A stretch of 64,000 bases of DNA from Myxococcota bacterium (GTDB lineage: Bacteria; Myxococcota; XYA12-FULL-58-9; JALHOP01): assembly GCA_022842935.1 (NCBI GenBank), contig JALHOP010000011.1, positions 1 to 64,000 on the forward strand, in the 5' to 3' direction. This document shows positions 10,823 to 19,952 of the stretch, piece by piece. The first letter of the stretch is position 1; every line of letters starts with the position of its first letter. The notes beneath the pieces were generated by a model. That model did no database searches, had not been told where the DNA came from, and saw nothing but the letters and a program-made list of their open reading frames with translations. The position numbers were made by a program, and so were the translations under genes.

Positions 10823-12331
10823 ATGACAGACTCGATCTCGCAGGTTGGCCGCAGACGCGTGGGCGAAGGCATCGCGCACGCAGCTCGGACGGACGTCGGC
10901 GGTCAGGTCGCTGGCCCGCAGTCGCAGTCGGGCGCGATCGACGACGCCATCGCCTTCAAACGCACCGAAGGCGTGACCCCAGCAGGCACCAACGTCGCCG
11001 ATGCCAAGGTCCAGGCCGCCATCGCCCGCGTCGGCCGTATCCTCACCGAGAAGCTCGTCGGCGAAGGTTCAAGCGCCACGTTCTCGGCTCCCGGCGTCGC
11101 CGCCCTCATGTTCTTCGCAGCGAACGGCACCAGGCCTGGCGCCGAGCGCGACGCCTATCTCAAGGCCCTGGGCCTCGACGGCTTGTCGATGGAACAGGTC
11201 AACAAGGCTGCGGCCGACCTCGCCAAGAACCTCGCCGAGCTCGGCGGGGGTGTGAAGGTGGCGTTCGCCAACCTCGCGGTCTCGAACAGCACCAAGTCCG
11301 GCGGCTTCAACAAGAGCTTCGTGCAAGGCGCGCAGAGCGGCATTGGTACCAAGGTCATCGACGAGTCGGTATCGAACGCCGTCGATCTCGCAGCGCGGAT
11401 TAACGGCTTCATCGAAGAGAACACCTTGGGACTCATCAAGGACTTCATGCCAGCCGACGCGGTCGAGGCCCTTATCTGGGGACTGTTCTCGTGCGCCGCA
11501 TTCGAGGCAACGCTCACCACGCCATTCGTCGACGCCAACGAGCTCATCGCCGACCCGGGCTACAAGAAGCGTCTCGCCGCCGAGCCCGAGTTTGGCGCCT
11601 CGTTGCTCGAGAACGCCTACGAAGACAGGGACGGCAACAAACCCCCGGTCGAGACGCTTGCCGCTCAGGAGTGGATGAGCGATGCCGCCAAGTACCTTGA
11701 TCTCGAGCCTTGGGCCCTGCGCGAAGCCGCCCAGCACGACGTCATTCCCCGCCTCGAGAAAGCAGTTAAAGAAGTCGACGGCCGCATGAAGATGGGCAAG
11801 GTCGGTGGTTTGACCTTTCTGGACAACGCGCGCTTCGAAGGCGTGATGTTGCCCTACGGCGCCGACCAGAACGCCTTCATGGTGGTGATGCAGCCCAAAA
11901 ACGGCGTTACGCCGAAGCAGCTGCTCGCCGACGTCGGTACCGAGCCCTTCAAGGCGGCGCTCAGCGGCACCCGTCCACGTCCGGGCTTCGCCGAGGACAA
12001 CCTTCAGATGAGTGCGTTCAAGACCAAGTTCAAGCCCGACGGCGCTCTCGAGGCGTTCGGTGCCATTGCGCCGCTGAAGTTCAACGGCCTCACGGCGAAG
12101 GGCCCGGCGAGCCCAACTGGTGGCAAGCTCGAAGCAGTCATCGAGTTCAGCGCGCGTAAGACCAAGGCTGGTCAAGCCGCGGGCGTGTTTGCGCTCGAGA
12201 GTGCGGCGCCGCAGCCGCCGCCCCCGAAGACCTTGGTGATCGACAAGTCGTTTGCCTACGCTATCGTCTCGGCCAAAGACTTCGGCACGATCTGGCAGGG
12301 TGTCCAGACCGTCGAAGCCAAGAAGGCCTAA
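10823..12331 (+). CDS. Divergent bacterial serpin
   Basis: 502 aa; ATG at 10823 follows AAAGGG. Serpin landmarks appear in order. FSAPGVAALMFFAANGTRPGAE fits the helix A/B 'FSPLSIS...GA.G.T' segment. ARINGFIEENTLGLIKDFMP fits 'INEWVSEKTNGKIKDLLP', followed by an IWGLFSCAAFEATLTTPF block. VMLPYGADQNAFMVVMQP fits 'LPYKGDELSMLIILP'. Near the C-terminus lies a reactive-centre-loop hinge-like stretch (KTKAGQAAGVFALESAAP), then IDKSFAYAIVSAKDFGTIWQG for the 'DRPFLFAIR...GTILFLG' strand. The hinge keeps Thr at P14 and Ala at P12, but P15 is Lys rather than Gly. No signal peptide is visible. Whether it still inhibits proteases is open. Confidence 0.75.
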   Translation: MTDSISQVGRRRVGEGIAHAARTDVGGQVAGPQSQSGAIDDAIAFKRTEGVTPAGTNVADAKVQAAIARVGRILTEKLVGEGSSATFSAPGVAALMFFAANGTRPGAERDAYLKALGLDGLSMEQVNKAAADLAKNLAELGGGVKVAFANLAVSNSTKSGGFNKSFVQGAQSGIGTKVIDESVSNAVDLAARINGFIEENTLGLIKDFMPADAVEALIWGLFSCAAFEATLTTPFVDANELIADPGYKKRLAAEPEFGASLLENAYEDRDGNKPPVETLAAQEWMSDAAKYLDLEPWALREAAQHDVIPRLEKAVKEVDGRMKMGKVGGLTFLDNARFEGVMLPYGADQNAFMVVMQPKNGVTPKQLLADVGTEPFKAALSGTRPRPGFAEDNLQMSAFKTKFKPDGALEAFGAIAPLKFNGLTAKGPASPTGGKLEAVIEFSARKTKAGQAAGVFALESAAPQPPPPKTLVIDKSFAYAIVSAKDFGTIWQGVQTVEAKKA

Positions 12332-12517
12332 TCGCTTCGCGCTCGGTCCAGCTCCCGATGAGGGTCTGGGCCGGCGGCGTGGCACTCGCCCATCCGATGA
12401 CGGTCACCCAGCGCAGGTCGCCGTCAGCGTAAAAGTGCTTCGGCGAGCAAAAATCGACATCCGCGGTGAATCCTCGAAGCGGCGCGTGGCTACTGATAAG
12501 CGAGAGGAGACATCATC

Positions 12518-12736
12518 ATGTTGAGCACCATCTTTCGTTCCAATGTCCATCCTGTAGAGCGCGGCGCGCGCATCGTCTTGGGCCTCGGCCTGCTGTCCAT
12601 GGCGTTCATGGGACCGCATACGCCATGGGGGTGGCTTGGACTCGTGCCCCTGACCACCGGGCTTTTGGGGTCATGCCCGCTCTACACGGTGTTTGGCTTC
12701 TCGACATGTCCAGCCCGACCGAAGACGAGCTCATAG
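12518..12736 (+). CDS. DUF2892 (YgaP-like) membrane protein
   Basis: 72 aa with two short hydrophobic segments and the family ending LLGSCPLYTVFGFSTC. The start has AGAGGAG eight bases upstream. The N-terminus, NVHPVERGARIVLGLGLL, is typical of the inner-membrane rhodanese-tail family (Pfam DUF2892). It overlaps the sigma-factor start by 31 bases, so the two are co-transcribed and probably coupled. In other bacteria this module pairs with rhodaneses and sulfur handling. Confidence 0.85.
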   Translation: MLSTIFRSNVHPVERGARIVLGLGLLSMAFMGPHTPWGWLGLVPLTTGLLGSCPLYTVFGFSTCPARPKTSS

Positions 12737-13533
12737 CGCGCGTCGCGCGCGGTGACGCGGGGGCGATGGAGGGGCTCGTGACGGCGTACGGGCCGGCCGT
12801 TGCCCGCATCGTCCGGGCCTACGTGGCGCGTCCATCCGAGGTCGATGACGCGATTCAGGAGACGTTCCTCGCAGTGCTGCGCGGGGCGTCGACATACAAC
12901 CCAGGCGTCGCGTCAGTGCGCGCCTGGCTCTTCGCCATCGCGCGCAACACGGCACGCCGGGGTTACCGTCGCGAACGCGAGGAGCCGACGGCGCTCGACG
13001 CCTCGTCGCTCTGGAGTCTTGGGGTGGCTGCGGGTCTTGGCTCGGATGCGCCCGACGACGCCCTGCGGCAAGACGAGAGCTCCGAGCGCCTGGCGCGCGC
13101 GATCGCATCGCTCGAGCCGCCCGATCGAGAGCTTCTGGTCTTGCGCGACATCGAAGGCCTGAGCCTGCGCGACGCGGCGACCATCGTAGGCGCGACGCTC
13201 GCCGCGACCAAGAGTCGATTGCACCGTGCCCGCCTGCGTCTCATGGGGACGCTGCGGGCTGGGGAAGGAGGCGTCGTGAACAGCGAACGGGTTGTCGGCG
13301 CGTTGAGCTGCCGCCAGGTTCTCGAGCTCCTCGGTGACTACGTCGACAGCGACCTCGATCCAGATGCGAAGGGCCGCATCGACGAGCACCTGCGCGGCTG
13401 CACCGTCTGCGAACGTTTTGGCGGACGCTACGCAAACGTAGTGTATGCGGCGCGCGAGCGTCTGGGAGCCCAGCACGACATCGACGCCGCCACACACGAG
13501 CGGGTGCTTGGTCGACTGCGCGAGAACCGCTAA
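12706..13533 (+). CDS. ECF sigma factor fused to a zinc-finger anti-sigma domain
   Basis: 275 aa. Region 2 is at about 15-75 (ARPSEVDDAIQETFLAVLRG, then SVRAWLFAIARNTARRGYRR). Region 4 is at about 125-178 (LEPPDRELLVLRDIEGLSLR, ending KSRLHRARLRL). After residue 190 comes an in-frame zf-HC2 (ZAS) module: SCRQVLELLGDYVDSDLD, then EHLRGCTVC, i.e. HxxxCxxC. ECF sigma factors and ZAS anti-sigmas are normally two genes. Here there is no stop between them, yet AGGAGG sits four bases before an in-frame GTG at 13276, so a free anti-sigma could also be made. Start ATG 12706 overlaps the DUF2892 gene; the stop overlaps the convergent kinase gene by 4 bases. Confidence 0.85.
   Translation: MSSPTEDELIARVARGDAGAMEGLVTAYGPAVARIVRAYVARPSEVDDAIQETFLAVLRGASTYNPGVASVRAWLFAIARNTARRGYRREREEPTALDASSLWSLGVAAGLGSDAPDDALRQDESSERLARAIASLEPPDRELLVLRDIEGLSLRDAATIVGATLAATKSRLHRARLRLMGTLRAGEGGVVNSERVVGALSCRQVLELLGDYVDSDLDPDAKGRIDEHLRGCTVCERFGGRYANVVYAARERLGAQHDIDAATHERVLGRLRENR
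13263..13278 (+). promoter_or_regulatory. Internal ribosome binding site before anti-sigma domain
   Basis: GGAAGGAGG (13263-13271) followed by CGTC and GTG (13276-13278), in frame with the sigma-factor gene and directly before the zf-HC2 domain. Initiation here would yield a separate 85-aa anti-sigma protein. Possibly a relic of two once-separate genes. Confidence 0.5.
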
Positions 13534-15407
13534 CCAAGAGGTCGAGAACCTGGCTTGAGGTGGCCGCCGACGAACGTCAAGAGCGCCTGCGGGCTGAAGG
13601 GCTTGGTGAGCGTTTGGCCAGCGCCTGCCGCGCGCTCGTAGCCGGACATGAAGACGACCTTCGTACGGGGCCGCTCGGCGTTGATGCGCTCGGCCAACTT
13701 GATGCCTGACACCTCCGGCATGACGATGTCGGTGAGAACGAGGTCGAAACCGACGCGATCGTTGGCTAAGAGATCGAGTGCAGGCGCGGCGTGGCTTGCG
13801 CGCAGAACGGCGTAACCAGCGCTCGCAAGCACACGGGTCACGGTGCGCGCCAACAACTCGTCGTCTTCCACGACAAGAATACGCTCGCCGTGACCGAAGG
13901 GCGTCTCGCGGCGAACGGCCTCCGGTGCCGCATCACCCTCTGCGCCAGGCAAGACGATCGTGAACGTCGTGCCTTTTCCGATAGCAGAGGTCACACCGAT
14001 GCGGCCGCCAGCCTTCTCGATGATGCGGGCAACAGTCGCGAGCCCCATGCCCGTGCCGCGTCCAGGTTCTTTGGTCGTAAAGAAGGGCTCGAAAATGTGC
14101 TGGAGCGCGCTCTCCGGGATGCCGGTCCCCGTGTCCGCGACGCGTATCTCGACCCCGGCATGACGCGCGACCTCGACACGTTTTGCGCTGACGACGATGC
14201 CACCTCCGTCGGGCATGGCGTCGCGCGCGTTCACAACGAGGTTGACGATGACCTGCTCGAGCTCGCCGCGATCGATCCGCAACGATGGAAGCTGTGACTC
14301 GGCGGTCACCACGAGCGATACGTGTTCTTCGATGGTGCGCGAGAGGACCTTCTTGAGATCGTCGAGAACGTCGGCGACAGCGACCACCCTGATGGTCCCC
14401 GCCCCCTGCGCGCCGAGCATGCCGAGCTGACGCGTCAAGCGAGCTTGAGCGTCGCAGGCGTAACGTAGCTCAGCCAAGAGCTCGCGAACCTCACCCATCC
14501 GCGTGACCGGATTGTCGTCGATAACGGACGTCAGCGCCGTGAGAGTGCAATCGAGCACGCATAGCAGGTTGTTGAGGTCATGAGCGACACCACCCGCGAG
14601 CTTCCCGATGGTCTGCATGCGAGAAGAACGTTGTTGCTCGACCTCGAGTCGATCGCGCTCCGTGATGTCGCGGATGATCCAAACGAGCACGTCGCGGCCA
14701 GACAGGCGCGAGAAGCCCGTCGACACCTCGACCTTGAGGAATCCGCCGCTCTTCGTGCAGTCACGGCGTAGGCTGGGCTGACGCGCTTCGGCCGCAGTTG
14801 CGGAAGGCGCGGCGAGCTGCTCACCCGGTGCGAGAAGAGTCGAAGCCTCTAGACCGACGAGCTCGGTCTGGCTGTAACCATAAAGTTTGGCGGCCGCCGC
14901 GTTGGCCATCAGCACCCGCTGCGTCGCCACATCGATGAAGACGATACCGTCGGGAGACGCAGCGATGAGCTCGCGGTAGAGCTCTTCGCTCTGGCGAACA
15001 CTCTCACGTAGCCGTTCGTGACCGCGCCGCAGGTTCGTGCGTTCGATTGCGTTGCGCAGCTTGACCTCGAGCTCCGCAGCGTTGAACGGTTTGGTGACGT
15101 AGTCGTCGACGCCAGCACCGAGAGCCTCGACGGCCGACTCTGTCGACGGATAGCCAGTCAGCAAGATGACCGCGACGTGTGGATCGCGATCACGGAGCTC
15201 GCGCGCGATGGTGAGACCGGAACCGTCCGGCAAGTTCTTGTCGAGGAGCGCGGCATCGATTGAGGTGCCGACAAGAATCTCGCGCGCCTCGACGAGGTTG
15301 CTCGCGCAAACGACCTCGAGGTCGTCGAGCAGCTCGGCGACGACCCGTCGAATCACCGGCTCGTCGTCGAGGACGAGAATGCGCGCGCGGGCCGTCACCA
15401 CAGCCAC
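13530..15407 (-). CDS. Response-regulator-headed hybrid histidine kinase
   Basis: 625 aa. Order: receiver (about 8-125; DDE, Asp in ALLDKNLPDGSG, Lys in YVTKPF), PAS (about 140-260, ending IRDITERDRLE), HisKA box GGVAHDLNNLLCVLDCTLTA (about 280), HATPase (NLVVNARDAMPDGG, DTGTGIPES, GRGTGMGLATV), and a second receiver (about 510-620; VVEDDE, LTDIVMPEVSG, LTKPF). No membrane segments. With receivers at both ends it is likely an intermediate in a phosphorelay, taking phosphate from another kinase. It is the last gene of the leftward block whose first gene is the membrane kinase at 20896-22746. It converges on the sigma factor with 4 bases overlap. Confidence 0.9.
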   Translation of the reverse strand: MAVVTARARILVLDDEPVIRRVVAELLDDLEVVCASNLVEAREILVGTSIDAALLDKNLPDGSGLTIARELRDRDPHVAVILLTGYPSTESAVEALGAGVDDYVTKPFNAAELEVKLRNAIERTNLRRGHERLRESVRQSEELYRELIAASPDGIVFIDVATQRVLMANAAAAKLYGYSQTELVGLEASTLLAPGEQLAAPSATAAEARQPSLRRDCTKSGGFLKVEVSTGFSRLSGRDVLVWIIRDITERDRLEVEQQRSSRMQTIGKLAGGVAHDLNNLLCVLDCTLTALTSVIDDNPVTRMGEVRELLAELRYACDAQARLTRQLGMLGAQGAGTIRVVAVADVLDDLKKVLSRTIEEHVSLVVTAESQLPSLRIDRGELEQVIVNLVVNARDAMPDGGGIVVSAKRVEVARHAGVEIRVADTGTGIPESALQHIFEPFFTTKEPGRGTGMGLATVARIIEKAGGRIGVTSAIGKGTTFTIVLPGAEGDAAPEAVRRETPFGHGERILVVEDDELLARTVTRVLASAGYAVLRASHAAPALDLLANDRVGFDLVLTDIVMPEVSGIKLAERINAERPRTKVVFMSGYERAAGAGQTLTKPFSPQALLTFVGGHLKPGSRPLG

Positions 15408-15459
15408 AACGGATCAAACGATGCGTTGATCCAGTCCACATTGTCCGAAGAAAGACTGT

Positions 15460-17634
15460 TCAAGGACAACTCGATGCCGTGCCACCGTAGGTGCGTGTGA
15501 CACCCGACTCGCGTGCGCCGACGTCAGGCGCCAGGCCATTGTAGAGCGCTACATCACCGTCCCACATGTCATAGCCAAGCTTGAGCCCGCTATCGACGAG
15601 CGCGTTCGCCTTGGGAAGGCAAAGACTCGGCCACGCAAGCGACGGGTCGACGGCGCGGTCGCACATCCCACCACTGGTACAATACAGGGCGCATTGGGAA
15701 CCGCTACAATCCGCGCCGTTGCCGTAATTGACGTTGTTCTGCACGCTCGCAACCCCACAGCTCGCCGAAAACGTCACGTCGTCGAGCGCCAAGCCGAGTG
15801 ACGCATCCGAGCTGAAGAGTACGTTGTTGCGAAAGCAGAGCCCTGTCACGTCGCTCATCGAAACCACGGTGGTCGACGAGGGTCCTGTGCCCCAAACCGT
15901 GTTGTGGTCGACGATGGTGGTGCCTCCGTCAGCACCGACCTGTGACAACGCGAGTGCGATCGCGAAGCGGCCATAGATGGTATTCATGGCGATGGTGTTG
16001 TCGTCACCGCCTACCGTGATGGCGCGGGAAGCCTCAACGGGCTTGGCGTAGTTGATGGCGTTCGCTTCGATGAGGTTCCCGTTCGATGCCACCGCGATCG
16101 CGACGTCGATGGTCTGAAGAAGATTCGAGACCGCGTTCGAACGAACGATGTTACCGCCAGCCTGAGCTCCGCTTGCCAGGTCGATCGCGGTTTCGCTTTC
16201 GAGAAACGACAGGCCCTCGATGACGTTGTTGCCCGTGACCACGCGGATGGCCGTGCCAGAAAAGCCGCCTGCCTCGGTAAGCGTCACAACCCCCGACAGT
16301 GGTCGCAGCGTGACCCCGAAGACCGCCGGGCCCGTGCAGGGACCGCCGCACTCGTCGAGGACCAACGCACTATCGAGTGCGTAGGTACCAGCCTGGAGAG
16401 CGATCACCTCGTGCCCAGGCGTGGCGTGCGCTTCGGCGATCGCCAAGCGAAGATTCGCGACCGAGTCGATGGCGCCTCCCGAGCAGCCACTCGCGATGAA
16501 GCCACTACACGTGGTGTCACAAGCGAGCGGGCCGCCGCCCGCGCGAAAGCCGCGGCTCGAGCAGCTCTCGCCACGCAGATCACCTCCATCACAGGCCTCG
16601 CCGTCTTCAGCGACACCATTGCCGCAAACGGGGTCGTGTACGGTGGTCGCCGAGCTGCCATCGTCAATCACGATGTCTCCGGTCGCATCCGAAAGTCCTA
16701 AGACGGACTCCGCGATGATGCGCGTCGTCCCACCAACGACGGCCGTGAAGATGGCCTGCGGGGCCGCGTCGACCGCGTTCAGCTCACCCACCGCATCGAG
16801 CAATCGCCACGTCGCGGCAAGCTCGCCGACCGCGTTCCCCGCGCCATCGTAGCCGACCGCATAAAGCGTGACCGAATCACCAACTTGGAGCGCGAGATCG
16901 TCGACAGGAGCGCCTGCCCCGTTTGGCGCCGATTCAATGCGTAGGGCGACTGGCGGACCTCCCGCTACCCGCAGCAAGCCGGTCGACGCGACCTGGCCAC
17001 TATCCGCCGTGGCATACAGGATGCCGTTCCCCACCCGGCTAACATTGAGCGTGGCGAGCGTGCCGCGCGGCGCCACGAGGTTACCGATGTCGCCGTCCAG
17101 CGCCCAGCTCGTGGGTGCCGCCTCGACGACAGCGCCGTAGGCGTCGCGGAAGACCGCGTAAACGGTGATCGCGTCGCCAGCGTTGAGATCGCAATTGGCG
17201 ACCGGGGCACCAGCACCGCTGGGCGCGTCGTCGATGCTGAGCGTGAGCCCGGATGTATCGGTCGTCACCGTGAGGGCGTCGGCGAGAGTTGCCCGTTGTC
17301 CATCGGGGATCTGAACCGTCACCTCGCACGACCCACTCGGCAGCCCCGCGGGGAGCACGACCGAAAGCGTGCTGCTATCGATGGGTGTGACGTCGACGCC
17401 CGCGATGCGTACCCCGCAAACCGTCACGGTGAACGCGGCAGAGACCTCGGGCGCATCGCCATCGAGCTGCGTGCGCACCCGCGCGAAGAACCCCTCGCCG
17501 CGCACTGTTACGCGTGTTGCAGCGAGGTTCGAGGCCGCCCGTGGCGCTAGACCAGTAACCTGCGGTGGCGGATTGCGAGCGCCTTCGCATGCGACGGTAG
17601 CGATGAAGAGCAGGAGTGGTACGTGGCGAGACAT
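15460..17634 (-). CDS. Lipoprotein with TIG/Ig-like, Cys-rich and parallel beta-helix domains
   Basis: 724 aa starting MSRHVPLLLFIATVAC; Cys16 closes a lipobox, so it is lipid-anchored. Next come a TIG-like domain (about 25-125, PPQVTGLAPRAASNLAATRV), two similar Ig-like repeats (LTLSIDDAPSGAGAPV and LRIESAPNGAGAPVDD open them), a Cys-rich module (CGNGVAEDGEACDGG) typical of Myxococcota surface proteins, and a right-handed beta-helix (about 410-690) with repeated short NxI/NxV turns. Probably outer-membrane or surface exposed. It lies between the beta-barrel protein and the double-receiver kinase, all leftward. No catalytic residues for a polysaccharide lyase can be assigned. Confidence 0.8.
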   Translation of the reverse strand: MSRHVPLLLFIATVACEGARNPPPQVTGLAPRAASNLAATRVTVRGEGFFARVRTQLDGDAPEVSAAFTVTVCGVRIAGVDVTPIDSSTLSVVLPAGLPSGSCEVTVQIPDGQRATLADALTVTTDTSGLTLSIDDAPSGAGAPVANCDLNAGDAITVYAVFRDAYGAVVEAAPTSWALDGDIGNLVAPRGTLATLNVSRVGNGILYATADSGQVASTGLLRVAGGPPVALRIESAPNGAGAPVDDLALQVGDSVTLYAVGYDGAGNAVGELAATWRLLDAVGELNAVDAAPQAIFTAVVGGTTRIIAESVLGLSDATGDIVIDDGSSATTVHDPVCGNGVAEDGEACDGGDLRGESCSSRGFRAGGGPLACDTTCSGFIASGCSGGAIDSVANLRLAIAEAHATPGHEVIALQAGTYALDSALVLDECGGPCTGPAVFGVTLRPLSGVVTLTEAGGFSGTAIRVVTGNNVIEGLSFLESETAIDLASGAQAGGNIVRSNAVSNLLQTIDVAIAVASNGNLIEANAINYAKPVEASRAITVGGDDNTIAMNTIYGRFAIALALSQVGADGGTTIVDHNTVWGTGPSSTTVVSMSDVTGLCFRNNVLFSSDASLGLALDDVTFSASCGVASVQNNVNYGNGADCSGSQCALYCTSGGMCDRAVDPSLAWPSLCLPKANALVDSGLKLGYDMWDGDVALYNGLAPDVGARESGVTRTYGGTASSCP

Positions 17635-17714
17635 GGCTTCGAGGGGCAAGAGTCGCAAGAAACGCACCCCTAGAGTACAACGGCACGTTGGCGTCCGCCA
17701 TAGCGACATTTCAT

Positions 17715-19952
17715 CTAGAAGCGGTACCCAACCGACCCTACGAGCCCACCTGCGTTCCCCTCGAGATCAGGGGCATCCACCTGGGCGCGTCGATACGCTA
17801 GCTCGAAAACCAGCGCGCCTGGACCCGTGCGTACATGCGCGCCGACGAACCCACCGAGGGTCACGTGGGCGCTAGTGGCCCTTGTTGTACCGCTTCGGGT
17901 CGACTCGGTCGACCGGTCGACAATCGTCAAGCCGGAGGCGGCGCCGCCGTAAGCAGAGACGCGAGCACCGATTGGAATCTCAAGGCCCAAGCGCGCAAGC
18001 AAGGGCACCAGGCGAACCGATGAGCGTGTGGTGTCGCCGTCGATCTCACGCTCGCGTGCGTCCGCGAAGACGTAGGCGACTTCGATGCCGGTGATGACGC
18101 GGCGCCGCCAAACCGGCAAACGCCACGTTACGTCAGCCGCGATCATGGGCGAGGACAAGGCGCCGAAGTTCGACAAGTAGCCCACGCGAGCTCCGAGCGC
18201 CAAGGGAGCGAGGGGTGGCTCGAGATTGATGGTCGTCCGTGATTGCAGATCGGCGCCTGGGCTACGGACGACCACGACGTCGACGGCCTCGCTGACATTG
18301 GCAGGTGCGACGTATGACGCGCGGTGGGTGCCTGCAAGTTGATCGTATGCAAACGACGAGACGTGCCCCAAGGCGCGAGCTTCGAGGTCTACGGACTCTA
18401 CCGAGTTTCCTAAACTGTCGCGGAGCTCAGCCACCAAGGTCGTCGTCATGGCGCCGTCGGCGACGAGCTCACGTTCCACGCTCGTGACGACCAAGTGGCT
18501 TGGCTGCCCCGGCGCGAGGACGACAGTTGCGCCCCCCGTCGTCGCCGCGTCCCGCGGCCGCGCCGTGAGGAACGCCTTGCGGCGCTCGCCGAAAGCGTTA
18601 GGCAACCGCCATTCGGCGCGATAACGACCCGGCGCGACAAGGCTCCAAGGTGACAGCGACCCGAGATCGACGTCGGCCAACAGCTCGCCAACCGCTGGGC
18701 GTCCCGCTTCGTCAGCGAGCTCGGCGGAGACGATGACCGGGGCCTCACTGCCGGCGACGAACGTGTCGGGGACGAGTTTGACGTGAATGTGGGATGGCGG
18801 ACCGCTCCGGACGGTCGTTTCGCATACCGCGGGCGGCGCTCGCGCATCCGGGTCGCGCGCCTGCACGGTGACGAGCTCACCGAGCGGTGTGGAGAGAGGC
18901 AACGTCCAGGATGCCGTCACGACCCCCGGAGCGGTCGCAACCGGCGCGCCCACCACCCCCATGCTCGCAGAAAGGACCACGGCTGGGGCTGTTTCGGGGA
19001 GCCCGGTGCTGTTTGCAACCAACACGAATACGCTCGCCGCGCTGCTGTCGCAAACCGCGAGCATGCGACTCGACGGCGGTACGCCAAGGTCGAGTACGCT
19101 GCGGCGTACGTTACCTCCGCGATCACGCACGATCGTCGTTGCGGCGTTTACATCAGGAGGAACCGAGACGACCAGCGACGACCGCCCGCGCGCATCGGCG
19201 CGTACGGGGCCGTAGAGGACATCGGCGACCTGGATCTGGAGGCTCGCGAACGGAGCGCTCGCCGTCGCGACCTCGGCTTGTCCGTAGAGCGGAACGGCGA
19301 GCCAGTCGACCAGCACCCCTCGCGCGTCGAGCGCGGCCATCAAAAGAATTCGCGGGACCTTGCCGAGAGGGGGCACGTAGGTGGCTACGGCCGTGCCGTC
19401 TTCGAGGGGCGTCGTCTCTGAAACGCGTCCCGTATTGACGACGAGGCGCACGCCAGCGAGCGATTTGGAGCGCATCTCGACCCGCATGGACTGACCACCA
19501 CCCAACATCAGCCGGCTCGGCGCGCGCATGTCGAGAGGGCCGCTGGAGCGCACGAAGGCGGATTCTACCACGGGGGGGTCGACATCCAGACGCTGTTGCG
19601 CCCGCAAACTTCGTCCGCTGTAGCGGGCACTTACCTCGATATCGATATCCATGCGAACAGCGACTCGCGGGGGCGTGAGTTTGACGACGTATCGCCCCTC
19701 ACCGACGGCGGACACCTCGCCAAGGTCTCCCGCGCTCGCGCTGATGGCGACCGCCGTTACGGACCGCGCATGCTCGGACGGGCGCACCTCGACGAAGAGG
19801 TCAACGGGCGTCACGCCATCACCCACTATTGGCGACGCCACCGCGACATCGAAGGTCGGTGACACCGAGCCTGCTTGCGCTGGAGCGACATACGCCAAAA
19901 ACGCGGCGATGAAACAAACGCGCCATCGAGCGACGATCGCGTGGCTCACCAT
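17715..19952 (-). CDS. Outer-membrane protein: Ig-like repeats plus C-terminal beta-barrel
   Basis: 745 aa. Signal peptide RVCFIAAFLAYVAPAQAG (cleavage about residue 27), then several invasin-like Ig domains (blocks such as DGVTPVDLFVEVRP and DGAMTTTLVAELRDSLGNSV resemble bacterial Ig-like domain 1). A final domain of about 170 residues alternates like an outer-membrane barrel and ends GGLVGSVGYRF with terminal Phe, the classical BAM-recognised end. So it is a passenger-barrel protein in inverse order. Start ATG 19952 overlaps the FecR-domain gene stop by 7 bases. Likely surface-exposed; ligand unknown. Confidence 0.75.
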   Translation of the reverse strand: MVSHAIVARWRVCFIAAFLAYVAPAQAGSVSPTFDVAVASPIVGDGVTPVDLFVEVRPSEHARSVTAVAISASAGDLGEVSAVGEGRYVVKLTPPRVAVRMDIDIEVSARYSGRSLRAQQRLDVDPPVVESAFVRSSGPLDMRAPSRLMLGGGQSMRVEMRSKSLAGVRLVVNTGRVSETTPLEDGTAVATYVPPLGKVPRILLMAALDARGVLVDWLAVPLYGQAEVATASAPFASLQIQVADVLYGPVRADARGRSSLVVSVPPDVNAATTIVRDRGGNVRRSVLDLGVPPSSRMLAVCDSSAASVFVLVANSTGLPETAPAVVLSASMGVVGAPVATAPGVVTASWTLPLSTPLGELVTVQARDPDARAPPAVCETTVRSGPPSHIHVKLVPDTFVAGSEAPVIVSAELADEAGRPAVGELLADVDLGSLSPWSLVAPGRYRAEWRLPNAFGERRKAFLTARPRDAATTGGATVVLAPGQPSHLVVTSVERELVADGAMTTTLVAELRDSLGNSVESVDLEARALGHVSSFAYDQLAGTHRASYVAPANVSEAVDVVVVRSPGADLQSRTTINLEPPLAPLALGARVGYLSNFGALSSPMIAADVTWRLPVWRRRVITGIEVAYVFADAREREIDGDTTRSSVRLVPLLARLGLEIPIGARVSAYGGAASGLTIVDRSTESTRSGTTRATSAHVTLGGFVGAHVRTGPGALVFELAYRRAQVDAPDLEGNAGGLVGSVGYRF

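Noticed and set aside
11069-12385. Long minus-strand frame antisense to the serpin
   Set aside because: Arg/Gly/Leu-rich shadow translation with no motifs; the plus-strand frame has all serpin landmarks.
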